Assembly (NCBI GenBank): GCA_024274785.1
Contig: JAJSAM010000030.1
Span: forward strand, 91,168 to 155,167
Direction of reading: 5' to 3'
Source of the DNA: Planctomycetota bacterium
GTDB lineage: Bacteria; Planctomycetota; JAJSAM01
DNA: 64,000 nt
A model generated the notes under the pieces. The model searched no databases. It was not told the origin of the DNA and saw only the letters and a program-made list of their open reading frames with translations. A program made the translations under genes and the position numbers. The stretch's first letter is position 1, and every line of letters begins with the position of its first letter. This document shows, piece by piece, positions 21,420-30,932 of the stretch.

Positions 21420-21442
21420 GGGAACGGGGTCAGTTCCCTTTT
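21420..21442 (+). terminator. intrinsic terminator after first kinase gene
   Basis: GGGAAC and GTTCCC form a 6-bp stem with loop GGGGTCA, followed directly by TTTT. It lies 87 bp after the kinase stop and 80 bp before the second kinase start, so the two paralogues are probably separate transcripts. Confidence 0.6.
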
Positions 21443-21521
21443 CTGAACGAGGCCCTTCCCCAACCCCGACGTCGCGGCTACACTTCCTCGGGCATTTTCC
21501 TCTTCTTCGTGGGAGGGGCCG

Positions 21522-23684
21522 TTGCAGAGTCCCAAAGGCAGTATACCGCAGATCCCCGGATACGAACTGCTTGACCGGCTCGGCGCCGGGGGCCAGGCGA
21601 GCGTCTACAAGGGTATCCAGATCTCGATGAAGCGGCCGGTGGCCATCAAGGTCATCCGCGCGGGATCGGAGGCGCCGGAGACCGAAGTCGGCCGCTTCAT
21701 GCGCGAGGCCCAGGTTCTCGCCAAGCTCCGGCACGACAACATCGTGCAGGCCATCGACTACGGCGAGCACGAGGGCACCCGTTACCTGGTCATGGAATTC
21801 GTCGAGGGAGAATCCGTCCTCGACCTCATGAAGATCACACCGGCGCTCGGGGTCAAGCGGGCCACCGAGATCGCCCTGCACGTCGCCCGGGCCCTCGGCC
21901 ACGCCGCAAAGTTCGATGTGATGCACCGGGACGTCAAGCCCGCGAACATCGTGCTCACCACCGCGGGCAAGGCGGTTCTCGTGGATTTCGGCCTGGCGAA
22001 GCCGGGTGACGGCGACCTCCAGGTGACGATGGCCGGCATGACGGTCGGCACTCCCCACTACATGCCTCCCGAGCAGATTCGCGGAGAGAGCGAACTCGAC
22101 AACCGGGTGGACATCTACGCGCTCGGCGGCACTTTCTATCACATGCTCACCGGGGTCGTCCCCTTCGACCGGGAGACCAAGGCCCAGATCCTGATCAGTC
22201 ATCTCCGTGATCCCGTGGTTCTTCCGGAGAAGCTGTCCGAGCCGATTCCTTCCCACATCTTCGACATCGTCAGGAAGGCGATGAAGAAGAAGCGGGAGGC
22301 CCGCTACCAGGCCGCCGAGGAGATGGCCGAGGACCTGGCCGCTTCCCTGGATCGCCTGAAGGGCACGGGCCCCGGACCGGTCCTTCAGGCCGTCCCGGCG
22401 GGGAAGGCCGCACCGGTCAGTTCGAAGCGGCGCGGCGGCAGAGCCGGTTCGGTCCGGACCAGCGCCCCGATTCCGGCCCGCCCGCCCTCGAACACCGCCG
22501 CGCTCGAAGAGAAAGTGCGCCACCTCTCCCGCGAACTGGAGCAGGAGCGGGCCCGCCGCCGGGCCGCGGTCAAGGAGCGCGACGACATGAAGGCGCAGCT
22601 CACTGCGGCGCGGGCCAGCCTGGAGCGGATCCGCGCCAGTTCGAGGAAGCCCTCGACCCTCGCCGCGGGCGGCGCGGCCGTCGAGTCGGATCGCGTGGCA
22701 AGACTCGAACGCGAGCTCGCCAGGGCCCGGAAGAAGTCAGCAGAGGAGATGGAGGCCCTGAAGCGCGAACGCGACCGGGCCCTCAAGGAGTGGCAGGCGG
22801 AGGAGCAGCGCGCCCGAAAGGCCGCGGAGGAACACCAGTCGGAGTTGCAACTCCGCGGGACCTCGGGCAAATCGGTGCCCGCCGCCGACTACGAACCCGA
22901 CGACGACCTGGGAGCCACCGACGTCCGGCTGCCCACGTATGCGCCGCCGGATGTGGAGGACGACATCGATCTCGGCGCCACCGATGTGCGCCTGCCGGTG
23001 CTCGGCGACGACGAGCCCCTGCGAAAACCCGCGCGCGAAGCCCCGATGACGTACATCAATCGCGGTTACTTCGTGGCCGGGGAAGACGAGGGCAAGGACG
23101 TCGAGACTCCCCGCTACCAGGCCCACCTGAATTCGCTCTGGGTCGACATCTACCCGGTCACCAACCGACACTACGCGGAGTACGTCGTCGCGACCGGCGC
23201 CCCGGCCCCACAGCATTGGAAAGGCAAGAGCCCCCCCGAGGACACGCTGGACCACCCGGTGGTCTGGGTCACCTGGCAGGACGCCGCGGCCTATGCCAGG
23301 TGGTGCGGCAAGCGGTTGCCGACCCTGCTCGAGTGGCAGAAGGCGGCGCGTGGGTCGGACGGCCGGAGCTTCCCCTGGGGAGACGAGCTGGACCCCACCC
23401 GGTTGAACTGCAAGGAGACCGGAATCAGCTCGACGACCCCGGTGACGCGCTACCAGCACTCCGGTTCGCCGTTCGGCATGCACGACGCCGCGGGCAACGT
23501 GGCGGAGTGGGTGGACGGCCAGTTCAACGTCCCCGGCGTGCGGGCCACCGGACAGGTGGTGCGGGCGGTCTGCGGAGGTTCGTTCCGGGACACGATCAGC
23601 CGATCGCGCTGTGCCTCCCGGCGAGGCTATCCGGATGGAGGCAAGGCGCCGTTCGTGGGCTTCCGCTGCGCCCGGGACTCCTGA
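21522..23684 (+). CDS. Ser/Thr protein kinase fused to formylglycine-generating-enzyme-like domain (copy 2)
   Basis: A 720-residue paralogue of the preceding kinase with the same TTG start and identical spacing of Lys43, Asp137 (HRDVKPANIV) and Asp155 (DFGLAKP). It differs by a longer linker: a low-complexity Pro/Ala/Arg stretch, a charged coiled-coil (about 327-450) and an acidic segment holding DLGATDVRLP twice (462-471 and 483-492). The C-terminal FGE-like domain (about 510-720) has LWVDIYPVTNRHYAEYV and CGGSFRDTISRSRCASR. A TACACT at 21479 is a possible -10 element. Duplication with linker growth is the simplest history. Confidence 0.93.
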   Translation: MQSPKGSIPQIPGYELLDRLGAGGQASVYKGIQISMKRPVAIKVIRAGSEAPETEVGRFMREAQVLAKLRHDNIVQAIDYGEHEGTRYLVMEFVEGESVLDLMKITPALGVKRATEIALHVARALGHAAKFDVMHRDVKPANIVLTTAGKAVLVDFGLAKPGDGDLQVTMAGMTVGTPHYMPPEQIRGESELDNRVDIYALGGTFYHMLTGVVPFDRETKAQILISHLRDPVVLPEKLSEPIPSHIFDIVRKAMKKKREARYQAAEEMAEDLAASLDRLKGTGPGPVLQAVPAGKAAPVSSKRRGGRAGSVRTSAPIPARPPSNTAALEEKVRHLSRELEQERARRRAAVKERDDMKAQLTAARASLERIRASSRKPSTLAAGGAAVESDRVARLERELARARKKSAEEMEALKRERDRALKEWQAEEQRARKAAEEHQSELQLRGTSGKSVPAADYEPDDDLGATDVRLPTYAPPDVEDDIDLGATDVRLPVLGDDEPLRKPAREAPMTYINRGYFVAGEDEGKDVETPRYQAHLNSLWVDIYPVTNRHYAEYVVATGAPAPQHWKGKSPPEDTLDHPVVWVTWQDAAAYARWCGKRLPTLLEWQKAARGSDGRSFPWGDELDPTRLNCKETGISSTTPVTRYQHSGSPFGMHDAAGNVAEWVDGQFNVPGVRATGQVVRAVCGGSFRDTISRSRCASRRGYPDGGKAPFVGFRCARDS

Positions 23685-23754
23685 CCGGCAGAGGAGTTCC
23701 GAAAGCCGGTGGAAGGCCCCGCTCCGTCGGGTCCGCGATGATCCGCGGGCAGTT

Positions 23755-23940
23755 CCGCCGTCCGGTTTTGAGAACTGCATCAGCCAGCGGAAACTGGAGC
23801 CGCTGCCGGGCAACTTCGGATCGGTCACCGTGCACGTCCGCGAGTCCGAACTCGCCCCCGGCAAACACAAGAAGAGCGGCACCTGGCGCGAGGTCATCGT
23901 CGGTGACAAGGTCTGGAAGAAGCTCGGGCGACAGCCCGAA
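23755..23940 (+). pseudogene. coding-like remnant of unknown origin
   Basis: The 286-bp gap after the second kinase contains about 60 codons with strong GC-rich third positions and a protein-like reading (NFGSVTVHVRESELAPGKHK, then SGTWREVIVGDKVWKKLG). There is no start codon with a ribosome site and no stop before the frame runs into the antisense of the next gene. I do not recognise the family. It looks like an internal piece of a lost gene. Confidence 0.3.
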
Positions 23941-23970
23941 CCTCAATCCGGTGGGCAGCGTACCGCGGAT

Positions 23971-26900
23971 TCAGTCGTCGTAGGTGCCGCCTCCCGTAAC
24001 ATCACCCTCGTCGTCGTAGATGACCCAGCCCTTGCGCTTGCCGTCCTCGCGGTACGTCTCCCACCGGCCGGTGCGAATCCCGTCCCGGTAACGACCGCTC
24101 TCCTCCACCTTGCCGTTGATGTGGTAGTTGGTGCAGACGCCATGCTCGATCCCGTCACGGTACTGCCGCTGGTAGCGATACCGACCATCGGCCTGCTTCG
24201 CCACCCAGTTGCCGTGCTTCCGTCCGTCGCGGTAGATCCCCTTCTCGAAGTTGCCGTCCTCGTCCTGATGAATCCACGCGCCCTCTCGATCGCCATCTTC
24301 CAGGTTGCCCCCGGCACAGAGCCCGCCACTCTCCCAGTAGTACTCCGACGGTCCGTTCAGGCGCCCCTCCACGTAGGTGAGTTTCTCCTTCAGCTGACCG
24401 TTCTCGAAGTAGCTTTCCCAGGATCCATCCTTCACGTCGGCCACGAGATTGCCGGCTTCCATCAGCCGACCGTTCTCGAAGTAGTACTCCCACCGCCCAT
24501 CCGGGATGCCCTGCCGATACCGCCCCCGCCGCTCGACCTGACCACCGGGGAACATGAGCTCGAACGGCCCGTGAAGCACTCCGGCCTCCCAGGTCTCCCG
24601 GCGACTCGGCGAACCGTCCGGGTGGAAGTACTCCCATACGCCGACCTTTCGCTGGTAGGAGTGTGCGTACTGCACCTTGCGGTCGTCGAGAAAGACCTCG
24701 CTCCGCTCGAATCGCCCCTTGCACTCCTGGCTGCCGCTCGCGTGCCAGGACTGAAACTCGCCGGTGGCCACCGGGTAGCCGGTCTCCGGATCGCTCTCCC
24801 AGAGGAAAGTCACCTCGACCGCCTTGCCGCCGTTCTCCCGGAAGCCCCGGCGGGCGACGATCTCGTCGTTCACCCAGTCGGTCTCCAGCCGAGCCCTGGA
24901 ATCGGGATCGTAGTTGACCTCCGGTCCGTGCTTCTCCTCGCCTCGATAGACGCACTCATGGACCAGCCGTCCCTTGCTGTCGTAGTCACGCCACGGCCCG
25001 GCCAGGATGCCGTAGCGGTAGACCCGGTCGTTGCTCAGGTGATCCTCGCGATCGTACTCCTCGAGCTTGCCATGGATGACCTGACCGTACTCCGCGTACC
25101 AGTCCCCGGGCATCCCTGAAAACGCCTGGATCCAGGTGTAGATCAGGTACAGGGAACCATCCCGCCGCCGCTCCTCCCGCTTGAAGATCGGCACCTTCTT
25201 CACCGCACCGTCCTTCTCGGGCGGCTTACGCACGAGGAAACTCAACTCCGGCGATTCCGCGAGGACCGGCCCAGCGCCCCGGTTCGCCAGCGCCCGCACC
25301 CTGATCGTCTCCCCGAGGAGCGCGCCCTTTTTCCCGGTCGCCTCTTCGATCACCTCGGTGTTCGACGCCACGACCTCGAACTTCACCGTCTGCTGGTGTT
25401 CCCCCACCTCGCCGGAGCCATGCAGGAATGCGCTGACCCGCACCGGCACGCGCGCGTCGAATTCCCGGGTTTCGGGATCGAGTTCCCCGAAGAGCTTCAC
25501 GTCGATCTCGCACTGAAACTCGGGCTCCCGCTCCGGCTTCTCCCTGATCCGCTCCTGGATGGCCTTTCCGAGCACGCCGCCGAGAGCGCTCATGTCCGCC
25601 AGCATGGCGCTGCGCTCGATATCCCGCATGGCCAGGACCTGGGCCGTGATGTAGCTCTCCCAGAACTCCATCATCCCGGTGAGCACATCGGCGGTGAGGC
25701 GAGCGGTCAACCCCTCCTCGATCACGTCGACACCCTCCTTCTGGAAGATGCTGCGATAGCTCCGCACCGCCGACTCGCTGAGGACCTTCCGCACCGCCTG
25801 GCGCGCCTGAATGTTGATCTGCCTGTTCAACTCGAGGATCGCTTCCTCGACCTCAGACGCGGTGACCATCAGCGTGATCCGCTTCCTCTTCGCAGTGCTG
25901 ACCCACACCCGGTCGTACTTCTCGGCCTGCCGGTAGAAAAGCTTCGCCAGGTTGTCATTGGCCCTGACGAGCGCCGGGTTTCGTGCCGCCTCGCGGACGC
26001 CGAACTTCGGTAGTTCGTGCGCCTCGAGTCCCGTCCACTGCTTGAAGAAGAACCGGTAGGCCGCGGTACGATCGATCCACAAGAAGGGCTCGCCGGTCTT
26101 CTCGTCTCTCGCCTTGACGACGAAGGCTTCAGGCAGCACGCAGAAACCGGAATCCCGGATCCGCCCGACCATGGAGCCCGCCGCCTGGTCGTTCATCCGC
26201 CCCGCCTCGCCGGTGTACATGGCGTCCACCAGGTCCGCATTCACGACATTGATGGAGTAGCCCACGGTGACGGTGACGATCCCCCTCGCGATGTCGAAGA
26301 CGACCTTGGCGGTGGCGGCCCACGGGATCACCCGCGCGAAGGTGGTGAAGATCAGGTTCTTCGCCAGACACTCCGCAGCTTCCCACTTCTTTGTCTGTGC
26401 ATCCGGCCCATCGATCCAGAACATCTGCCCGGCGGCGATGAAGTGGCTGAACGACCAGTGGAAGCGGGAGAGCACATTGACCGTGCCGAAGTAGAGGTAA
26501 TCCCCGTAGCCGGCGCCGTTCTGGTACATCTCGATGACCTGCAGGCCGTCGGCGATGGTGTCGAGCTGGCAGACCTCGTCCCTCACCTTCCTCGCGATGT
26601 ACCCGCCCATGCCACCGAGCGCCTGGCGCCGGACCTGGTACATCTTGTACTCGTCCCTGAAAGACGGGAATGCCTCCCTGATGTGCTGCGCGAAGCGGGC
26701 CTTCACCTCGGCCATGCCCGGGCCCGGGCAGCGCCCGGTCTCCATCTCCCGCTTCAGGTACTCCTGCGGCCCCATCCTTTCCATCTCTTCGAGGATGCGG
26801 AGGCCCGGAGCTTCCTCCCCGAGCGTCCTGCCGATCCGCTGTCGCGTCTCCGCCAGGTCCCCGCGCGCCTTCTCCCGCTCCTGCGGATCCGAGGTCAGGT

Positions 26901-28608
26901 GGAGGTCCAGGTAGAGCCGCGAGTAATCCCCCAGATCCTCGAGGATCGGCCGGAGCGACGGTTCGGCGTTGTCGATGATCCGGCGAATGGCGGCCTCACC
27001 GTGCGTCTTGCTGCCGATGCCCTCCTCCGTGTCGATCTGGCGAAGCATGGCCATCGTAACGACCAGATTCTCCATGGCTTCGACGGAGACACATTCCCGG
27101 TAGGTCTGCTTGCGCTTCGCGAGGTACTCGAACCGTTCGCTCGGATTCATCGCCTCGAAACGGTCCCGCTCGGCCCCGGTGATCCACTTCGCCTCGAAGT
27201 CAGGCGGGTCGAGCATCTGCCTCGCCATCTCCCGGGAGGTGGTCTCCACGGCCCGGCGGAGGAAGATCTGCGCCGCGCGCGCCGCCGTCTCCGGGTTCCT
27301 GCAGTCACCCGGCAACTCCTTGTTGTTCTTCACGTAGTCGGCCACGTCGATGACCCGGGCCATCCCGGTGAGCGCCTTCTCCCCGTGCTCTGTTTTCGGA
27401 TCGAGGTGAGGATAGACGCGGGCCAGCAGTTCCAGCTTCTCCTCGTGCGGCAGATCCGCCCAGGGGAGCTTGCCGTGCAACTGGCAGAGCCGCTCGATCG
27501 CCCGTCCGGTGTACTTCAGCGAACCCTTGGTGAACTGGCCGGGATGCTTGCTGTGACGGTAGCCCTGCAGGAAGTTGTTGAAGATGTGCGCGGAGAGCTG
27601 CCAGTTTGCGAACCGTTCTGGCGCGGTCCCGGAGAAGATGGCCGAGGTCTCGCGCGTATTCCCGGGGATCTCGCTGCGATAGCTGATCCGTCCATTGTCG
27701 CCGATGCGGAGTTCCTGGGCGTGGATCTGGCCGGGCCGCCGCTTGCCCTTCACCTCGATGTCCGCGCCACCGCCGATGTAGGACTCCGGGTCGAGGATCT
27801 GGCGAGCGATCCCCTCGGTGTACCTGAGCTGGAACTCCCGTACGTCCGTGGCGAAACGGGAGTCCGGCAGGTCGTTGCCGCCGCGGAAGACCGTCACCTC
27901 GATCTGGGGAAAGTCCACACCCGATTTCTTCTGCTCGACCGTGAGGCCGAGTTCACCGGCGGCGGCGGCGAGATTCCTGAAGAAGATCTCCTCCTGGCTC
28001 GGGTCCCCGGCGAAGCAGGTCACGTCCTGGTCGCGGGTGTAGTCCCCGGTGCCGCCGGAGTTGACGGTGACGATCTTCCTGAGCGGCGACTTCTTCTTCG
28101 CCTCGAGTTCCCGCCGGGTGAGAAACAGCGCCCGGGCATACATGGCCTTCACCACTTCGTGGCGGCCGACATCCAGGCTGCGATTCACCAATCCTTCAGG
28201 GTCGCTGGCGGTTTCGGTCAGATCCTTGATGCACTGCTCGCGGGAGTATCCCTTCGCCCGCGCCACGGCGAGCGTCTCCTGCGCCGATGGGGACAAGCCG
28301 TTCCCGTCGAGTTTCTTCGATGCGTCGACGGTGGGTTCGCGCCGGTACTCCGCCTGCCAGTCGAGCCTGCGGGATTCCGCACCGACCGTCAGTGTCCGTA
28401 CCGGAAGCTTCGCGGCCCGAACCCTCGGCGCCTCCTGTTCCGCGGCGGCTTCCGGCTCGGCCGGATCCGCGGGAAGCTCGATCGTCAGCTCTCCGACCTT
28501 CGTGTCCTTCTCGAGTTGCTTCTCCTGGGCCACGGCAAAGGGCGCGGTGGAGAGCAGGAGCAGAAGGGCCGCGAAGACCCAGGCCCGGTGAATGTTTCCG
28601 CCGATCAT
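23971..28608 (-). CDS. giant exported protein with C-terminal MORN-type repeats
   Basis: A 1545-residue protein with a signal peptide (WVFAALLLLLSTAPFAVAQ). Residues about 50-1100 are mostly helical and match nothing I know; a hydrophobic stretch near 760-800 (ARVIPWAATAKVVFDIARG) may insert in a membrane. From about 1240 to the end there are roughly ten MORN-2-like repeats of the form G-x-W-x-x-Y-x-x-x-G-x-x (DGRWEYYFENGRLMEAG, HGNWVAKQADGRYR, TGRWETYREDGKRKG). Such repeats occur in secreted and antitoxin-like proteins. Its ATG overlaps the upstream gene stop as ATGA, so the pair is co-translated and probably works together. Confidence 0.75.
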   Translation of the reverse strand: MIGGNIHRAWVFAALLLLLSTAPFAVAQEKQLEKDTKVGELTIELPADPAEPEAAAEQEAPRVRAAKLPVRTLTVGAESRRLDWQAEYRREPTVDASKKLDGNGLSPSAQETLAVARAKGYSREQCIKDLTETASDPEGLVNRSLDVGRHEVVKAMYARALFLTRRELEAKKKSPLRKIVTVNSGGTGDYTRDQDVTCFAGDPSQEEIFFRNLAAAAGELGLTVEQKKSGVDFPQIEVTVFRGGNDLPDSRFATDVREFQLRYTEGIARQILDPESYIGGGADIEVKGKRRPGQIHAQELRIGDNGRISYRSEIPGNTRETSAIFSGTAPERFANWQLSAHIFNNFLQGYRHSKHPGQFTKGSLKYTGRAIERLCQLHGKLPWADLPHEEKLELLARVYPHLDPKTEHGEKALTGMARVIDVADYVKNNKELPGDCRNPETAARAAQIFLRRAVETTSREMARQMLDPPDFEAKWITGAERDRFEAMNPSERFEYLAKRKQTYRECVSVEAMENLVVTMAMLRQIDTEEGIGSKTHGEAAIRRIIDNAEPSLRPILEDLGDYSRLYLDLHLTSDPQEREKARGDLAETRQRIGRTLGEEAPGLRILEEMERMGPQEYLKREMETGRCPGPGMAEVKARFAQHIREAFPSFRDEYKMYQVRRQALGGMGGYIARKVRDEVCQLDTIADGLQVIEMYQNGAGYGDYLYFGTVNVLSRFHWSFSHFIAAGQMFWIDGPDAQTKKWEAAECLAKNLIFTTFARVIPWAATAKVVFDIARGIVTVTVGYSINVVNADLVDAMYTGEAGRMNDQAAGSMVGRIRDSGFCVLPEAFVVKARDEKTGEPFLWIDRTAAYRFFFKQWTGLEAHELPKFGVREAARNPALVRANDNLAKLFYRQAEKYDRVWVSTAKRKRITLMVTASEVEEAILELNRQINIQARQAVRKVLSESAVRSYRSIFQKEGVDVIEEGLTARLTADVLTGMMEFWESYITAQVLAMRDIERSAMLADMSALGGVLGKAIQERIREKPEREPEFQCEIDVKLFGELDPETREFDARVPVRVSAFLHGSGEVGEHQQTVKFEVVASNTEVIEEATGKKGALLGETIRVRALANRGAGPVLAESPELSFLVRKPPEKDGAVKKVPIFKREERRRDGSLYLIYTWIQAFSGMPGDWYAEYGQVIHGKLEEYDREDHLSNDRVYRYGILAGPWRDYDSKGRLVHECVYRGEEKHGPEVNYDPDSRARLETDWVNDEIVARRGFRENGGKAVEVTFLWESDPETGYPVATGEFQSWHASGSQECKGRFERSEVFLDDRKVQYAHSYQRKVGVWEYFHPDGSPSRRETWEAGVLHGPFELMFPGGQVERRGRYRQGIPDGRWEYYFENGRLMEAGNLVADVKDGSWESYFENGQLKEKLTYVEGRLNGPSEYYWESGGLCAGGNLEDGDREGAWIHQDEDGNFEKGIYRDGRKHGNWVAKQADGRYRYQRQYRDGIEHGVCTNYHINGKVEESGRYRDGIRTGRWETYREDGKRKGWVIYDDEGDVTGGGTYDD

Positions 28609-29897
28609 TCGTCCATCTCCAGGAGGAGCCGCATCAGTTCGTCGTCATCGCCGGTCTCCGTTCCCCGGTGCTCGACCCCGAGGAGCTTTCCCTCGGAATC
28701 GACCACGACGCGCAGGTTCACACGCACCGGTTCGCCGGATCGATCGGCGTAGACCTTCACCTCGATTCGCTCCGCACCGCCGGCGGCCGGAGAGCGGGAG
28801 ACGATTTCGATCTTTCCGGTGGGCTTGACCGACGTCAGGGCCGGGTGCGCGAGGAGGGCGTCGCGGAAACAGGGAAGAGGCACGCCGGCGGACACGGGAT
28901 CGGAGTCGGACGGTATGGAAGGATTCGCGGACAGCGTCGAAGGTTCCGGCAGAATCCGCGTCTCACCGCCGCGCTCTGCGTTACCGGAGAATATGACGCC
29001 GGGGATGATTACGAGCAGCAGCAGCACGCCGCCCCACACCGCCGCGAACCGGGTCGCCTCGGTACGCACCGCGGCGGCGGCCACGCGGCGCTCCCGCATC
29101 CCCTCGTCCGAAGCCTTGATCGCGGCGAGCAACGCCCTGGCCCGGTCCATGGGCTCCCTGATCCCGGGTTCGTCGAGTCCGGCCAGCACCACCGACTTGC
29201 CCAGCGCCTCGTGGGATCCCTCGACCGCCGCCCGGGCCTCCTCCCTCCTGACCTCGGCGTGCCGCGCCTCGCGTGACGCATCCCGCAGATCGGTCTCGAG
29301 TCGCCGCTCCTCCTCGCGCCAGGCCCGCTTTGCCCGGGTGAGATCTTCCACGGCCGCCTCCTCCTGCCTGCGAGCCAGGCTCACCCCGTCTTCCCGCTCC
29401 GGCAGTTCTTCCCGGAGTTGCGCGAGGCGGACCTTCAGCTCCGCGGGGGAGTCGTCGTCGCCGGGCTTCTCGAGCCGGGATTCAACCCGGTCGATCTGCT
29501 TTCGGAGATCGCGCCGCTCACGCCTTCTCTCGTCGTGTGCCCGCGAAAAGCCGGTGGCCTCCCCGGCGAGGACTTCGAGTTCGCCCTCGCGAATACGGGT
29601 CTGGTCTTCGAGCGCCAACTGCGCCCCGCTCTCCCGTTTCAGAGCGGCGGTCAGAGCGGCCTCGCAGCCGACCAACCGTTCCTCGTTCTCCTTGACGGAA
29701 CCGAAGGATCGGCGGGATTTCGCTTCCTCCGTCTCGGAAGCCCGGTCGCCGATCTCCCGGTAGGCGACGAGCAGCGCCTTGCTGTCCCGCTTCTTCTTTC
29801 GAGACAGGGCGAACACCTTCCCGAGTGATCGCGCGTAAAGAGCGGCTCCCCGCGCGTCCTCGCGGATACGTTGAAGGATCTGCCGAGGCGTCATCAT
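28605..29897 (-). CDS. coiled-coil membrane protein, partner of MORN protein
   Basis: A 430-residue protein of unknown function. Residues about 20-270 are a long Glu/Arg-rich coiled coil (ERRDLRKQIDRVESRLEKPG, EEERRLETDLRDASREARHA). One transmembrane helix follows (GGVLLLLVIIPGVIFSG, near 300), then a Pro/Ser linker and a C-terminal domain resembling the TonB-like/AgmX C-terminal fold (PCFRDALLAHPALTSVKPTGK, VNLRVVVDSEGKLLGV). ATG at 29897 was chosen because GGAGG lies seven bases before it; ATG at 29903 is too close. Topology would place the coiled coil in the cytoplasm and the small domain outside, next to the exported MORN protein. Confidence 0.65.
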   Translation of the reverse strand: MMTPRQILQRIREDARGAALYARSLGKVFALSRKKKRDSKALLVAYREIGDRASETEEAKSRRSFGSVKENEERLVGCEAALTAALKRESGAQLALEDQTRIREGELEVLAGEATGFSRAHDERRRERRDLRKQIDRVESRLEKPGDDDSPAELKVRLAQLREELPEREDGVSLARRQEEAAVEDLTRAKRAWREEERRLETDLRDASREARHAEVRREEARAAVEGSHEALGKSVVLAGLDEPGIREPMDRARALLAAIKASDEGMRERRVAAAAVRTEATRFAAVWGGVLLLLVIIPGVIFSGNAERGGETRILPEPSTLSANPSIPSDSDPVSAGVPLPCFRDALLAHPALTSVKPTGKIEIVSRSPAAGGAERIEVKVYADRSGEPVRVNLRVVVDSEGKLLGVEHRGTETGDDDELMRLLLEMDE

Positions 29898-30138
29898 GGG
29901 CATTCCTCCCGCTGCGGTAACTGGCACCGCCCGCAGGATACTCCCCCTTCGACCCGCTGGAAAGGCCAGACGCGGGGCCCTTCGGAGGCACCGCCCCGCT
30001 CACCGGAATGTGGCCGGGGATCCATGAGAATCGTGACCTGCCGAGTAGCCCGCGGGTAAATTCGAGGCGGTGAGACCGAGGTTACGGGGGAGGGGTTCCC
30101 CGTCGGCAACATCGGAAGGTCCAGGTGGGAGAGGTTCC

Positions 30139-30684
30139 ATGGGGACCCTCCGAAGGATGATCATCCTTCCCGTCGCCGTCGTGCTCCTGGCGGCCTGCAA
30201 CGCCACGTCCAACCAGGTCGAGGACGAGAATCTGCTGCCCGTCATCGGAGAAATCGAGCCGGTGCTGCTCGTGGAGGAGAACATCCTGCTCGACGCCCGG
30301 GTCGATACGGGCGCGGAGACCTGCTCCCTGGACGCGCGAGAGATCAAGTCCTTCGAGCGCGATGGAAAGGGCTGGGTCCGCTTCCGGGTCCCCGATCCCG
30401 CGAAGAAGGAGCTTCGCACCGTGGAGCGCCCCTTGTCCCGGCGGGTGAAGGACAAGCGCCACGGGGAGAAGTCATCCTCTCGTCCCGTGGTGAAGATGAG
30501 GGGCGTCATCGGCGTCATCACCTTCGGTTTGATGAGCATCACCCTCGTGGAACACCTCACCTTCACGTTCCCCGAGCTGATGCTGGTCGTACTCGCCGTG
30601 ATCCTGCTCATCGGACAGTACACGGGCTACCGACGCAGTGAGCTCCGGCGATTCGAGCCCCAGGTCACTTCGGAGAAGAAGTGA
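30139..30684 (+). CDS. chimeric protein: retropepsin-like Zn-protease-family N-terminus joined to a 7TM-type C-terminus
   Basis: A 181-residue lipoprotein-like protein. A short signal (MIILPVAVVLLAACN) is followed by the start of the ATP-dependent zinc protease/retropepsin-like family (LDARVDTGAETCSLDAREI, DGKGWVRFRV), with its DTG motif. After about residue 115 the expected second half is missing; instead there is a hydrophobic tail (FPELMLVVLAVILLIGQYTG, then YRRSELRRFEP) that resembles, from memory, the C-terminus of the 7TM inactive-transglutaminase protein. These two families normally neighbour each other. An in-frame deletion fusing two genes is the likely explanation; function is doubtful. 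Start chosen for the GGGAGAGG ahead of ATG at 30139. Confidence 0.6.
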   Translation: MGTLRRMIILPVAVVLLAACNATSNQVEDENLLPVIGEIEPVLLVEENILLDARVDTGAETCSLDAREIKSFERDGKGWVRFRVPDPAKKELRTVERPLSRRVKDKRHGEKSSSRPVVKMRGVIGVITFGLMSITLVEHLTFTFPELMLVVLAVILLIGQYTGYRRSELRRFEPQVTSEKK

Positions 30685-30839
30685 TGCCGGCCAGCCCCAG
30701 GGCCCTGCGAAACGAGTCCCCGGAAGATCGCGTGGCGGTCGGGGTCGGAGGTGCGCCCGCCGCCGCGACCCGTCTGGCCGAAATCGCCACGCGCCAGGAA
30801 GCAGTGAAAGCTATCGAGGCGTTCTCCGAAGACTCCTGA
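30684..30839 (+). CDS. small ORF overlapping the chimeric gene
   Basis: A 51-codon frame whose ATG overlaps the preceding stop (TGATG), a typical coupled arrangement. The product (AATRLAEIATRQEAVKAIEA near its end) is helical and not recognised. In relatives this place holds an alpha-L-glutamate ligase-like gene, which is absent here. It may be a remnant or no gene at all. Confidence 0.25.
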   Translation: MPASPRALRNESPEDRVAVGVGGAPAAATRLAEIATRQEAVKAIEAFSEDS

Positions 30840-30891
30840 GAAGGGCCGCTTCCACGAGCCTGGCGGGGCCGCATCCACCTATCCATGATAT

Positions 30892-30910
30892 TTGATCATC
30901 TAACGATCAA
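30892..30910. promoter_or_regulatory. AT-rich inverted repeat before DUF4143 gene
   Basis: TTGATC-atctaac-GATCAA lies in an AT-rich patch unlike its surroundings, 22 bp before the chosen start codon. It may be an operator or part of the promoter of the following gene, which looks like a laterally acquired cargo gene. Confidence 0.3.
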
Positions 30911-30932
30911 TTTACATGATAAGGTCGTCGTG

